DNA of 8,784 bases, from contig CAAGRW010000003.1 of the NCBI GenBank assembly GCA_900772775.1, forward strand, positions 1 through 8,784, written 5' to 3'. The notes under the pieces were generated by a model that was not told the origin of the DNA, ran no database searches, and saw only the letters and a program-made list of their open reading frames with translations. Shown in pieces: positions 1 through 6,669 of the stretch. This DNA comes from Candidatus Rifleibacteriota bacterium. GTDB lineage: Bacteria > Vulcanimicrobiota > Xenobia > Xenobiales > Xenobiaceae. The position numbers and the translations under genes are program-made. The first letter of the stretch is position 1, and the number at the start of each line of letters is the position of its first letter.

Positions 1-104
1 CTAACTGGCGGGCGGGACACTATCAACGTCTCTAAGCTAAAAACTACGCAACCAAACATGTTACGCAATGCGCGTTGGCACTAAATTGATAGCCTCGTTG
101 ATTA

Positions 105-171
105 GTTCGTTATATCCCTCCTCGAAAACGTCGCTAGCGCGATAAAGTTTTCTCCGGTGGGTATAACGAAC
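105..171. repeat. Three-tier inverted-repeat structure
   Basis: Read on the plus strand, the outer arms are GTTCGTTATATCCC (105-118) and GGGTATAACGAAC (159-171), complementary except for one bulged base. Inside them GAAAAC (124-129) faces GTTTTC (147-152), and at the centre TCGC (131-134) faces GCGA (139-142) around a TAGC loop. All three tiers are nested, so the whole 67 bases can fold into one long interrupted hairpin. On the plus strand it is followed by ATTTTTGG, a short T-run. No open frame of note covers it. It may be a structured RNA, a small inverted-repeat (MITE-like) element or a transcription end structure; the sequence alone does not decide. I found no convincing target-site duplication at its edges. 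Confidence 0.7.
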
Positions 172-178
172 ATTTTTG

Positions 179-208
179 GCGGCTATAAATTTCATTTAAA
201 ATCGCCGC
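179..208 (-). terminator. Weak hairpin after lipoprotein gene, possible terminator
   Basis: GCGGC (179-183) and GCCGC (204-208) form a short GC stem enclosing a 20-base AT-rich loop that can itself pair partly (AAAT/ATTT). It starts 20 bases beyond the lipoprotein stop codon on the minus strand, where a terminator would be expected. The minus-strand continuation is CAAAAATG and lacks a U-run, so intrinsic termination here is uncertain; the stem could instead stabilise the mRNA 3' end. Confidence 0.3.
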
Positions 209-227
209 GCTTTGTCTACATTAAAGA

Positions 228-1814
228 TTAGTCTAAGCCAATAATTGTGAAAGGCACAAATTTAGGCATCTCAACCTTAAAGGCGCCAACTTTAATTTCG
301 TGACCAGTAATACTAGAGAGCATCTCTACAGTATATTTATTGCTGCCATCGTCAGCACGTTTAATAGTATCAGAAGGACAGGCAGGTTCATTTTCTACAA
401 TAGCTTCGGGATAATCGTTCTGGCCGACCAAGCTTTCGTCAATAAAGAAAGGCTTGCTTTGATAGGTTCCGTAACTCCAATCAGTAAGTCTGAAACGACC
501 TACAACATATAATTCTAAAGTCTTATTATAATGACCATATGATTCAGCATAGGCCAACTTATCATCATCATTGTACCAGGCGAAGCAAAGCTCTGGCTCG
601 GTATAAGAAACGATTACTCGATTGCTGTCAGTAAAATCGCCATATTTGGCAGTTACTGTATAGCTATCGCAAGTATGTTCTGCAACGGTACCAGTAGCAG
701 TCAAAATGCCTTTGTCAGCTTTAAGTAAAGGCTCATCGGTACCTTCACTAAAGGCAGTAGTCAGTTCAACTTCGTTAATAAGGTCGACACCTTCGGGCTG
801 AGGGCCTTTGCCTTCTTCATTGGTGTAAGTAGCGATAGCTTTCATAGGCACTTCGTCGACACCCAGAGTTAAATCGCCGTAAAGTCCTTCAGCTTCTACA
901 GTCTTTTTGCCTAAAGTAGCATTAGGAATGTCTTTACCATCTGCATCTTTTTTAACGATATAAGCAATACCGAAGTTTTTGTCGGTTACAGTAATATCGT
1001 CATTGGCAGGGCTAAGCTCAATGCCATTAACAGTCTGTTCGGTAACGTAAATAGGCTCAGTTGCAGTATAAGAAATTACTGAATCGATAGTAGCTTGGGG
1101 AGCTACCGTACCATTAGCAACTGCAATAAAGTTACCATGGAAGCTGTTCTGATCAGCCGTAAGTACTACCACTTTTTCGTCGTTAATATCATTTAAATTA
1201 CCGAAAGTAGCAAAAGGAGTCAAATCGTAGGTATTTTCTGTATCACCGTTGGGAAGAAGCTCAAAACTTAAGCCAACGCCTTCGCCGGGCTTAAAGACAG
1301 ACTTATCATCACCAGTAGTTGGATCAAAAGAAGTCAAAGTAAGTTCGTCATTACCTTGACCTATACGATATAAATTGGGATTGTCAATGATAACAGTTTT
1401 GCTACCCTTCCAATCAATATTATTGTAGCCAACAGCTACAAGTTTATCTTCTTTATCATAGTAGGCAGCAGAAACGCCTAAAACTCCGGCTACCAATTGA
1501 CCGACTTCAATATCTCGCTCTTTATTGGTACTTTCATGCTTAAATTCATAAGCTTGAGTAGCGTCGGTAATGAAGTCTTTATTGTCGATAGTGCCGTAAA
1601 AAGCATATTTCACTTTGACAATATCGGCTTGTACATCGGTGCGACCTAATTCTTGAGCTAAAGAATTGTACTGGAAAATAACTTTATAGTCGGTAGACCC
1701 CAAAGGATTGGGAGTAGTAGATCCGCCGTCGCCGCAGCCACCGACCAACAGGCCTACACCTACGCCAACAACAGCAACTAATGTTGCAAAATGAAATGTG
1801 TTCTTATTGCTCAT
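228..1814 (-). CDS. Secreted lipoprotein with an Ig-like (BIG2-type) region, function unknown
   Basis: The protein has 528 residues from the ATG at 1814. The open frame continues upstream to 1985, but that start would overlap the radical SAM gene. The chosen ATG has an AAGGAAG Shine-Dalgarno (1823-1829) eight bases away and begins a typical lipoprotein signal: MSNKN, a hydrophobic stretch at about residues 9-24, then V-G-G-C with C27 as the predicted lipidated cysteine. A flexible G/S/T/P-rich linker (28-40) follows. The rest is beta-rich and acidic. Residues about 263-405 resemble a bacterial Ig-like group 2 domain (an I-E-L-S-P opening, A-T-Y-T-N, K-G-I-L-T-A-T-G-T, Y-T-V-T-A-K-Y-G). Only three other cysteines occur (382, 410, 479). 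There is no recognisable catalytic motif. Lipidation and export are well supported; whether it sits on the inner or outer membrane, and its binding partner, are unknown. It is separated from the radical SAM gene by 130 bases and may be transcribed independently. Confidence 0.85.
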   Translation of the reverse strand: MSNKNTFHFATLVAVVGVGVGLLVGGCGDGGSTTPNPLGSTDYKVIFQYNSLAQELGRTDVQADIVKVKYAFYGTIDNKDFITDATQAYEFKHESTNKERDIEVGQLVAGVLGVSAAYYDKEDKLVAVGYNNIDWKGSKTVIIDNPNLYRIGQGNDELTLTSFDPTTGDDKSVFKPGEGVGLSFELLPNGDTENTYDLTPFATFGNLNDINDEKVVVLTADQNSFHGNFIAVANGTVAPQATIDSVISYTATEPIYVTEQTVNGIELSPANDDITVTDKNFGIAYIVKKDADGKDIPNATLGKKTVEAEGLYGDLTLGVDEVPMKAIATYTNEEGKGPQPEGVDLINEVELTTAFSEGTDEPLLKADKGILTATGTVAEHTCDSYTVTAKYGDFTDSNRVIVSYTEPELCFAWYNDDDKLAYAESYGHYNKTLELYVVGRFRLTDWSYGTYQSKPFFIDESLVGQNDYPEAIVENEPACPSDTIKRADDGSNKYTVEMLSSITGHEIKVGAFKVEMPKFVPFTIIGLD

Positions 1815-1822
1815 TATGTAAA

Positions 1823-1829
1823 CTTCCTT
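1823..1829 (-). promoter_or_regulatory. Ribosome binding site that fixes the lipoprotein start
   Basis: Minus-strand AAGGAAG lies eight bases before the ATG at 1814. It selects the internal start over the upstream one at 1985, whose 57 extra residues show no signal peptide character and overlap the preceding gene. Confidence 0.75.
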
Positions 1830-1878
1830 AATTGCTTCACTTTGTAAGATTACGCAACTGCTAAAACTGCGCAAATCC

Positions 1879-1911
1879 GTGCTACCATATGTTATTAAAA
1901 ACCGGCAGCAC
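1879..1911 (-). repeat. Inverted repeat between radical SAM and lipoprotein genes
   Basis: GTGCTACC (1879-1886) and GGCAGCAC (1904-1911) can pair over eight positions with one G-U wobble on the minus-strand transcript, enclosing a 17-base AT-rich loop. No clear U-run follows the stem on the minus strand, so it is a poor intrinsic terminator. It lies 33 bases after the radical SAM stop codon and 64 bases before the lipoprotein start, so it could protect the upstream mRNA end or act in the lipoprotein leader. Confidence 0.45.
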
Positions 1912-1944
1912 TCGAAAAGTTCATGAATAAGCGCTTCTTTACCT

Positions 1945-3039
1945 TTAAGGGAAGGCGTAACACATGGCATCTTCTTCGACAGCATGTTCTATTTGTTTAG
2001 CATAAATACCATAAGTACAGCGTGGACATTTATCCACATTTATGCTGCGCATTAAATTTAGATGAGCTTGTGACCCCCAAAAATCGAGAATTTGTTCAGG
2101 ATTGGGATAATGAGCTCCTAAACGGAACTTGGCGTTGCCTCGCCAGTCGTTGCATAAATAAACATTGCCGTCAGCACCACATTGAATGCACAATGGAGCA
2201 GAAACACAATGTGAAAAACCGTGCTCAACATTAAAAGTAGGACTAAATTTGTGGCGCACACCAAATACTTTAAAGTTGTCAGTTTGCATGGCTAAGCACT
2301 CTTCTAGTTGCTCATTTACTTCATCCATATCAAAATTGAGCACTTGAGACTGGCCTTCAATATTTTCCGAGGCTGCCGGGCGAGCATGGAAGTGAGCTAC
2401 GCCCAATTCTTTGGCAATAGCGCAAGCAGCCGCTATTTCATGAGTATTTTCAGGATGAATTAAGTATTTGACCGCCAATTCGCATTGCAAGCCTTGCTCG
2501 CGTACAATATCGGCAACAGAGGCAATATTATCAATAACTACATCAAAAAATCCCGGATCGACACATTTTACACGGCTGAAGCATTCAGGAGTAGCTGCAT
2601 CTAAAGAAAAGCCAATCCAACGGCAAGTCTGAGCTGCGATCTCGCGTTTTTGCCTAGTGTTCATGGCAATACCGTTAGTAATAATAGCGCTCTGGCGGCC
2701 AGACGACTTTATATTGCGCAAAACATTCCATAAAGCAGGGTTTAGCGTAGGCTCTCCCCCGCCGGCGAAACAAAATCCCTCTACTCCCCATTCAATAAGG
2801 AAATTGCACAAGCGCTCCAAATGTTCTTCGGTCATAAGCTGAGAAGCCAAGTCTGTATGCAAAATGCGTCTGGAATTGCACCAGATACAATCTACATTGC
2901 AAAGGTAGCTCGGATCTATGCTAGCCTCAACCGGAGGCGGCAGAATACCTTTAGCGATAGAATCGTAGTGTTTTTTATACATTAAACCCTTCCAAGAATT
3001 AAAAGAATTGAAAGGATCTGTCCACTCTGTACGGTTCAT
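1945..3039 (-). CDS. Radical SAM protein with C-terminal SPASM-like cysteine cluster
   Basis: This 364-residue enzyme has the radical SAM signature C47-x3-C51-x2-C54 (CNVDCIWC), which binds the [4Fe-4S] cluster that cleaves S-adenosylmethionine. The G-G-G-E-P motif at 93-97 contacts the SAM amino group, and TNG (121-123) and FSLDA (144-148) are typical later strands of the partial TIM barrel. The C-terminal part has C278, C284, C287, C296, C338 and C341, ending in a C-P-R-C pair. This fits a SPASM or twitch domain carrying one or more auxiliary Fe-S clusters. Such domains occur in enzymes that modify peptides, in sulfatase maturases and in some sugar or lipid-modifying enzymes; the substrate cannot be told here. 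The start has an AAGGA ribosome binding site (about 3046-3050). No RiPP precursor-like gene is apparent next to it. The ileS terminator lies just upstream, and a lipoprotein gene follows 130 bases downstream. Confidence 0.88.
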   Translation of the reverse strand: MNRTEWTDPFNSFNSWKGLMYKKHYDSIAKGILPPPVEASIDPSYLCNVDCIWCNSRRILHTDLASQLMTEEHLERLCNFLIEWGVEGFCFAGGGEPTLNPALWNVLRNIKSSGRQSAIITNGIAMNTRQKREIAAQTCRWIGFSLDAATPECFSRVKCVDPGFFDVVIDNIASVADIVREQGLQCELAVKYLIHPENTHEIAAACAIAKELGVAHFHARPAASENIEGQSQVLNFDMDEVNEQLEECLAMQTDNFKVFGVRHKFSPTFNVEHGFSHCVSAPLCIQCGADGNVYLCNDWRGNAKFRLGAHYPNPEQILDFWGSQAHLNLMRSINVDKCPRCTYGIYAKQIEHAVEEDAMCYAFP

Positions 3040-3050
3040 ATTTTTTCCTT

Positions 3051-3070
3051 AACTCAGCCAAACTCAGCCT
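3051..3070. repeat. Tandem 10-base repeat before the radical SAM gene
   Basis: AACTCAGCCA is followed directly by AACTCAGCCT on the plus strand, identical at nine of ten positions. The pair fills the space between the terminator U-run of ileS and the AAGGA ribosome binding site of the radical SAM gene. Confidence 0.7.
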
Positions 3071-3118
3071 AAAAATACAAAAAGCCCTAAAAGCCCGCTT
3101 TTTGGCGGCTGGGGCTTT
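3071..3118 (-). terminator. Intrinsic terminator of ileS
   Basis: On the minus strand AAAGCCC (plus 3112-3118) pairs with GGGCTTT (plus 3081-3087). A nested AGCC...GGCT stem lies inside, and a broken U-rich tract (TTTTTGTATTTTT) follows. It begins about 30 bases after the ileS stop codon. Position and structure are those of a Rho-independent terminator. Confidence 0.85.
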
Positions 3119-3147
3119 CAAGGCTTCTGGCGTTCTAACCTACCGAA

Positions 3148-6100
3148 TTACTGGTGACGACGCACGAAAATACGGACTTTCGGGCCTTTCTTCACAAATT
3201 CAGTCTCTACAGAGTTGGCATCAGCGGGAGCGGCTTCGTCAGTAGTCAAACTTAAACTCAGAGTATCACTCATAATAGTCTGACGGTGAGCTTCGACAGC
3301 TTTGAGTAAATCATCCCAAGCACCCTCAAGCCAAGTATCGATACGATCATTAATCTTGAAATCGGAGCTCTTACGCAATTCTTGAATATTGCGCACCAAA
3401 TCGCGAGCCAAACCTTCTAAGCGCAATTCTTCAGTAATAACTGTAGAAACGGCCGCAATGAAAGAGCCCTCGACAGAGGCAGCATAACCTTCGGGAGATT
3501 TTACTTCTACTAACAAATCGGCAGGAGTCAAAACAACTTCAGTACCGTTAATATCAAGCTTCACTTCTTTGCCATCCAAAGATTGTAAAGCAATTTCTTT
3601 GGCTTTTTCGCCGGAAAGTTCTTTGCGAATGGCACCTAAAAGTTTGCCATAGCGAGGGCCGACGGTAGGCAAATTGGGCTTGACAATATAGTCTAAGAAG
3701 TTTTGTTCGGCGCTGATAAACTTAATAGCTTTTACGTTAAGCTCGTCGAGGACGTAATCGCGGAAACGCTCTACACTGCGGCGATCGGCTTCGGTAGTAA
3801 CGCCAATAAGTACTTCAGACAGAGGCTGGCGCACTTTTTGTTTGGAAGCTACACGAGCAGAACGACCGATAGAGATAATTTGCATAGCCGTGTTGCCATC
3901 TTGCAAGAGCTGAGCATCAAATTTGCTTTCATCAAACTCGGGCCAAGAAGCTAAATGAACGCTCTTAGGAGCTTTAGGATCTACGCTAGGCACCAAGTTG
4001 CGCCACACTTCTTCAGCTAAGAAAGGAGTGAAAGGAGCTTGCAACTTAGCCAAAGTGACTAAGCACTCGTAAAGAGTATGGTAAGCGGCCGAATCATTTT
4101 CCCAGAAGCGACGACGATTTAAACGTACATACCAATTGGAAAGCACATCGACAAAGTTTTCCAAATTTTTGGCAGCTTTAGTCAAATCATATACATCTAA
4201 ATAGTCGCTGACAGCCTTAATTGTTTGCTGCAAACGAGCTAAGATCCACTTATCTAAGTCGGTATAGCTCTCGGGAGCGGCAGGCACGCTTAAATCTACT
4301 TCGGCCACGTTGGCATTTAATAAGAAGAATTGCCAAGTATTCCACCAAGTGCTCAAATGTTTCGAAGCTTCGGCTACCAATTCAGCAGAGAAACGGCGGC
4401 TCAATTCAGGCGGAGCGGAAGTGTAAAGGTACCAACGAATAGCGTCGGCGCCCTGAGATTGTAAAACATCCCAAGGATTGACAACATTGCCGCGACTCTT
4501 AGACATCTTTTCGCCTTGGCCATCAAGTACCAAACCATGACAAATAACGCTCTTGTAAGCGATTTTGTCAAAGAGCATAACGCCCAACTGGTGCAAAGAG
4601 TTGAACCAACCGCGCGTCTGGTCCAAACCTTCGCAAATAAGATCGGCAGGGTAAGACTTTTCGAAAAGCTCTTTATTTTCAAAAGGATAGTGCAACTGAG
4701 CAAAAGGCATGGATCCGGAATCGTACCAGCAATCGATTACATCAGGCACACGACGCATAGTGTGGCCGCACTTTTGGCACTTAAAGGTAATTCTGTCTAC
4801 ATAGGGGCGGTGAGGATCGAAATCGGCAGCATGGATATCAATATCTTGCTCAGCGCGTTCAGCCAATTCGGCATAAGAACCGATGGTCTCACGCTCGCCA
4901 CATTCTTCACAAGTCCAAATAGGCAAAGGAGTGCCCCAGTATCTGGTACGAGAAATAGCCCAGTCTACCAAGTTGTTGAGCCAGTCGCCATAACGACCGT
5001 TCTTAATGTGGGCAGGATGCCAATCGATCTCTTGGTTCTTTTCAATTAAGCGCTTTTGCAAGCTGGTGTTGTTGATATACCAAGAATCTGTAGCATAATA
5101 GAGCAAAGGAGTGCCACAACGCCAGCAGTGAGGATAAGAGTGAGCATACTTTTTGATACGGAAGAGTAATTTGCGCTCTTTTAAGTCTTCCAAAATTTTG
5201 GGATCGGCTTCTTTGAACCAGAGACCGGCCACAAAGTGAGCATCGTCGCGGAAATGGCCATCAGTTTTGACAGGGTGAACGATAGGCAAATCGTTCTTGC
5301 GACCGACATCTAAGTCGTCAGCACCGAAAGCCGGAGCAATATGGACAATACCGGAGCCGTCTTCGGAAGTAACGAAAGATCCGCTAACTACACGATGGCC
5401 GATTTTTTCACCGAAATCGTACCATTTGTAAGGAGCGTTATACTTGGTGCCGACTAAATCGGAACCCTTAAAAGAAGCTAAAATTTCTGGCTCTGGAGCT
5501 TCAGCATCTAAATTTAAAGCTTGGCGCAACAAAGTGCGAGCCAAAATAAGTACGCGGCCATCCTCTAGCTTGGCGGCCACATACTCTAAGTCGGGATGAA
5601 CACAAGCAGCCACGTTACCAGGCAGAGTCCAGGGAGTAGTCGTCCAAACTAAAAGGGCACTTTCGGCAGGCAGACCGAGCTTTTCCGGCTCACTTAAGGG
5701 GAAACGCACATAAAGGGAAGGATCCTCTACGTCTTTATAAGCGGAACCAGCTTCAGCACTGGAAAGGGGCGTTCCACAGCGAGCGCAATAAGGCACTACC
5801 TTATATCCTAAATAGAGCAAGCCTTTTTTCCACAGCTCTTTTAAGGACCACCACACGCTTTCGACGTAGTTGTTGCTCATGGTCATATAGCAATTATCTA
5901 AGTCTGTCCAATAAGCGATGCGCTCGGTTAATTTGCGCCAAGCACCTTCGTAAGTCATTACGGAGCTGCGGCACTCTTTGCAAAAAGGCTCGATGCCGTA
6001 TTTTTCGATAGCAGGTTTGCCGGAAAAGCCTAAGCGTTTTTCAACTTCAATTTCTACAGGCAAACCGTGGCAATCCCAGCCGGCTTTGCGGCGCACTTTA

Positions 6101-6339
6101 AAACCGCGCATAGTTTTATAGCGAGGGAATAAATCTTTATAGGCGCGAGCTTGAACGTGATGAACGCCAGGATTACCATTAGCGGTAGGCGGGCCGTCAT
6201 AAACGACAAATTCAGGAGCGCCTTCGCGTATCTCTAAAGACTGGGCAAATATATTTTCTTCTTTCCAAAATTTGAGAGTCTCTTCTTCTAAAGATGGCAA
6301 AGAGGCGCGAGGATCCACATTGGGAAATCTGGTGTTCAT
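3148..6339 (-). CDS. ileS: Isoleucyl-tRNA synthetase, type 2 (IleRS2), with GXHH signature
   Basis: The enzyme charges tRNA-Ile with isoleucine in the cytoplasm and hydrolyses mischarged valyl-tRNA. At 1063 residues it matches the long, eukaryote-like type 2 class; classical bacterial IleRS is about 930-940. Visible motifs in order: D-G-P-P-T-A-N-G (48-55); G58-V-H-H61 at the site normally occupied by HXGH; G-W-D-C-H-G-L-P-V-E (87-96); C185/C188; the CP1 editing domain with T-T-T-P-W-T-L-P-G-N (233-242) and the G-A-D-D-L-D-V-G loop (339-346); C405/C408; R-Y-W-G-T-P-L-P (466-473); C477/C480 and C521/C524, which suggest zinc knuckles; G-L-D-Q-T-R-G-W-F (571-579); and KMSKS (611-615). The remainder is the anticodon-binding and C-terminal domain. 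The ATG at 6339 has a GAGG site seven bases upstream. It has its own promoter, a long leader and a strong terminator, so it is probably monocistronic. The motif swap is the main oddity. Confidence 0.97.
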   Translation of the reverse strand: MNTRFPNVDPRASLPSLEEETLKFWKEENIFAQSLEIREGAPEFVVYDGPPTANGNPGVHHVQARAYKDLFPRYKTMRGFKVRRKAGWDCHGLPVEIEVEKRLGFSGKPAIEKYGIEPFCKECRSSVMTYEGAWRKLTERIAYWTDLDNCYMTMSNNYVESVWWSLKELWKKGLLYLGYKVVPYCARCGTPLSSAEAGSAYKDVEDPSLYVRFPLSEPEKLGLPAESALLVWTTTPWTLPGNVAACVHPDLEYVAAKLEDGRVLILARTLLRQALNLDAEAPEPEILASFKGSDLVGTKYNAPYKWYDFGEKIGHRVVSGSFVTSEDGSGIVHIAPAFGADDLDVGRKNDLPIVHPVKTDGHFRDDAHFVAGLWFKEADPKILEDLKERKLLFRIKKYAHSYPHCWRCGTPLLYYATDSWYINNTSLQKRLIEKNQEIDWHPAHIKNGRYGDWLNNLVDWAISRTRYWGTPLPIWTCEECGERETIGSYAELAERAEQDIDIHAADFDPHRPYVDRITFKCQKCGHTMRRVPDVIDCWYDSGSMPFAQLHYPFENKELFEKSYPADLICEGLDQTRGWFNSLHQLGVMLFDKIAYKSVICHGLVLDGQGEKMSKSRGNVVNPWDVLQSQGADAIRWYLYTSAPPELSRRFSAELVAEASKHLSTWWNTWQFFLLNANVAEVDLSVPAAPESYTDLDKWILARLQQTIKAVSDYLDVYDLTKAAKNLENFVDVLSNWYVRLNRRRFWENDSAAYHTLYECLVTLAKLQAPFTPFLAEEVWRNLVPSVDPKAPKSVHLASWPEFDESKFDAQLLQDGNTAMQIISIGRSARVASKQKVRQPLSEVLIGVTTEADRRSVERFRDYVLDELNVKAIKFISAEQNFLDYIVKPNLPTVGPRYGKLLGAIRKELSGEKAKEIALQSLDGKEVKLDINGTEVVLTPADLLVEVKSPEGYAASVEGSFIAAVSTVITEELRLEGLARDLVRNIQELRKSSDFKINDRIDTWLEGAWDDLLKAVEAHRQTIMSDTLSLSLTTDEAAPADANSVETEFVKKGPKVRIFVRRHQ

Positions 6340-6530
6340 ATTTTAACCTCTGGTCTTGATATTTTTATCCAAAAAACGGCCCGCCCGAATTTAGGCTTCC
6401 CTTTTACTTAAAAGAGCCATTTTCCAAGCGACCACGTCAAAAAAAAGCTGCTACCCCACCGCTATAACAAACGGCAAAAGAGCCTAGCTTATTATCTCCT
6501 CTATTTTAAATTGGGAGATGCAAAACCTTG
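6340..6530 (-). promoter_or_regulatory. Structured ileS leader, possible cis-regulatory RNA
   Basis: If the promoter at 6537-6565 is right, ileS has a leader of about 190 bases. It contains an ATCTCC/GGAGAT stem (6494-6499 with 6514-6519), a GGC/GCC mini-hairpin (6473-6484), an AAGCT/AGCTT closing pair (6445-6449 with 6486-6490) directly before eight U residues (plus A-run 6439-6446), a further hairpin (6394-6418) with CTTTT/AAAAG and GGCT/AGCC arms, and a second six-U run (6371-6376) after a GC-rich stretch. The nine-base motif GGCTCTTTT occurs in two of the hairpins (plus 6410-6418 and 6476-6484). Two hairpin/U-run units suggest attenuation. No convincing T-box core is present, so the mechanism is open. 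Confidence 0.4.
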
Positions 6531-6536
6531 CGAAAT

Positions 6537-6565
6537 ATAGTAGCAATTTTATGTTCAGGGTGCAA
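6537..6565 (-). promoter_or_regulatory. Probable sigma-70-type promoter of ileS
   Basis: Minus-strand TTGCAC (plus 6560-6565) is separated by 17 bases from TACTAT (plus 6537-6542). The -10 box is preceded by TGC, giving an extended -10 (TGnTACTAT) that compensates for the imperfect -35. It lies between the dehydrogenase terminator and the ileS leader, where a promoter for ileS is needed. Confidence 0.5.
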
Positions 6566-6585
6566 GCAAGCTACAACTAAACAAC

Positions 6586-6633
6586 AAAAAAGCGCCGCAC
6601 TCCGAGCTAGGCCCAGCGAGCGCGACGCCTTTT
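6586..6633 (-). terminator. Intrinsic terminator of the dehydrogenase gene
   Basis: On the minus strand GCGTCGCGCTC (plus 6618-6628) pairs with GAGTGCGGCGC (plus 6592-6602) over eleven positions with two G-U pairs. Flanking A and T runs extend the stem, and six U residues follow. It lies about 40 bases after the dehydrogenase stop. A four-T run on the plus-strand side could allow weak termination the other way, but no plus-strand gene needs it. Confidence 0.85.
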
Positions 6634-6635
6634 AG

Positions 6636-6652
6636 GAAGCTAGACTAGCTTC
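6636..6652. repeat. 17-bp perfect palindrome after the dehydrogenase gene
   Basis: GAAGCTAG and CTAGCTTC flank a single central A, giving eight perfectly symmetrical positions each side. It sits between the dehydrogenase stop codon and its terminator. The one-base centre is too tight for a full RNA hairpin, but a five- or six-pair stem with a larger loop is possible. The symmetry also suits a dimeric DNA-binding protein. Confidence 0.6.
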
Positions 6653-6669
6653 ACAGTTTTTCTTACAGC

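Noticed and set aside
97..180. Transposon insertion with target-site duplication around the three-tier hairpin
   Set aside because: The flanking bases (ATTA on the left, ATTTTT on the right) do not form a clear direct duplication, and no transposase is present.
1895..1924. Nine-residue ORF (MNFSSAAGF) after the radical SAM gene as a RiPP precursor
   Set aside because: It is too short, lacks a proper ribosome binding site and a leader region, and coincides with the stem-loop.
1815..1985. N-terminal extension of the lipoprotein frame to a start at 1985
   Set aside because: It overlaps the end of the radical SAM gene, would bury the lipoprotein signal peptide 57 residues inside the protein, and the internal ATG has a good ribosome binding site.
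4401..4703. Minus-strand 100-codon frame overlapping ileS
   Set aside because: It is an out-of-frame reading of the KMSKS region of ileS; a separate gene there is not credible.
4516..5049. Plus-strand open frame of 177 codons inside ileS
   Set aside because: It lies wholly antisense to a conserved, motif-rich part of ileS, and its translation shows no recognisable domain. The other shorter plus-strand frames are rejected for the same reason.
6391..6420. Leader peptide ORF (MALLSKREA) in the ileS leader
   Set aside because: It has nine codons, no isoleucine codon to sense isoleucyl-tRNA and only a weak ribosome binding site; it is better explained as part of the hairpin at 6394-6418.
6445..6490. 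T-box riboswitch in the ileS leader
   Set aside because: The only resemblance is GCGGTGGGGTAGC, which departs from the T-box core and lies on the 3' side of the hairpin next to the U-run, where the T-box sequence should not be. No specifier loop could be assigned.
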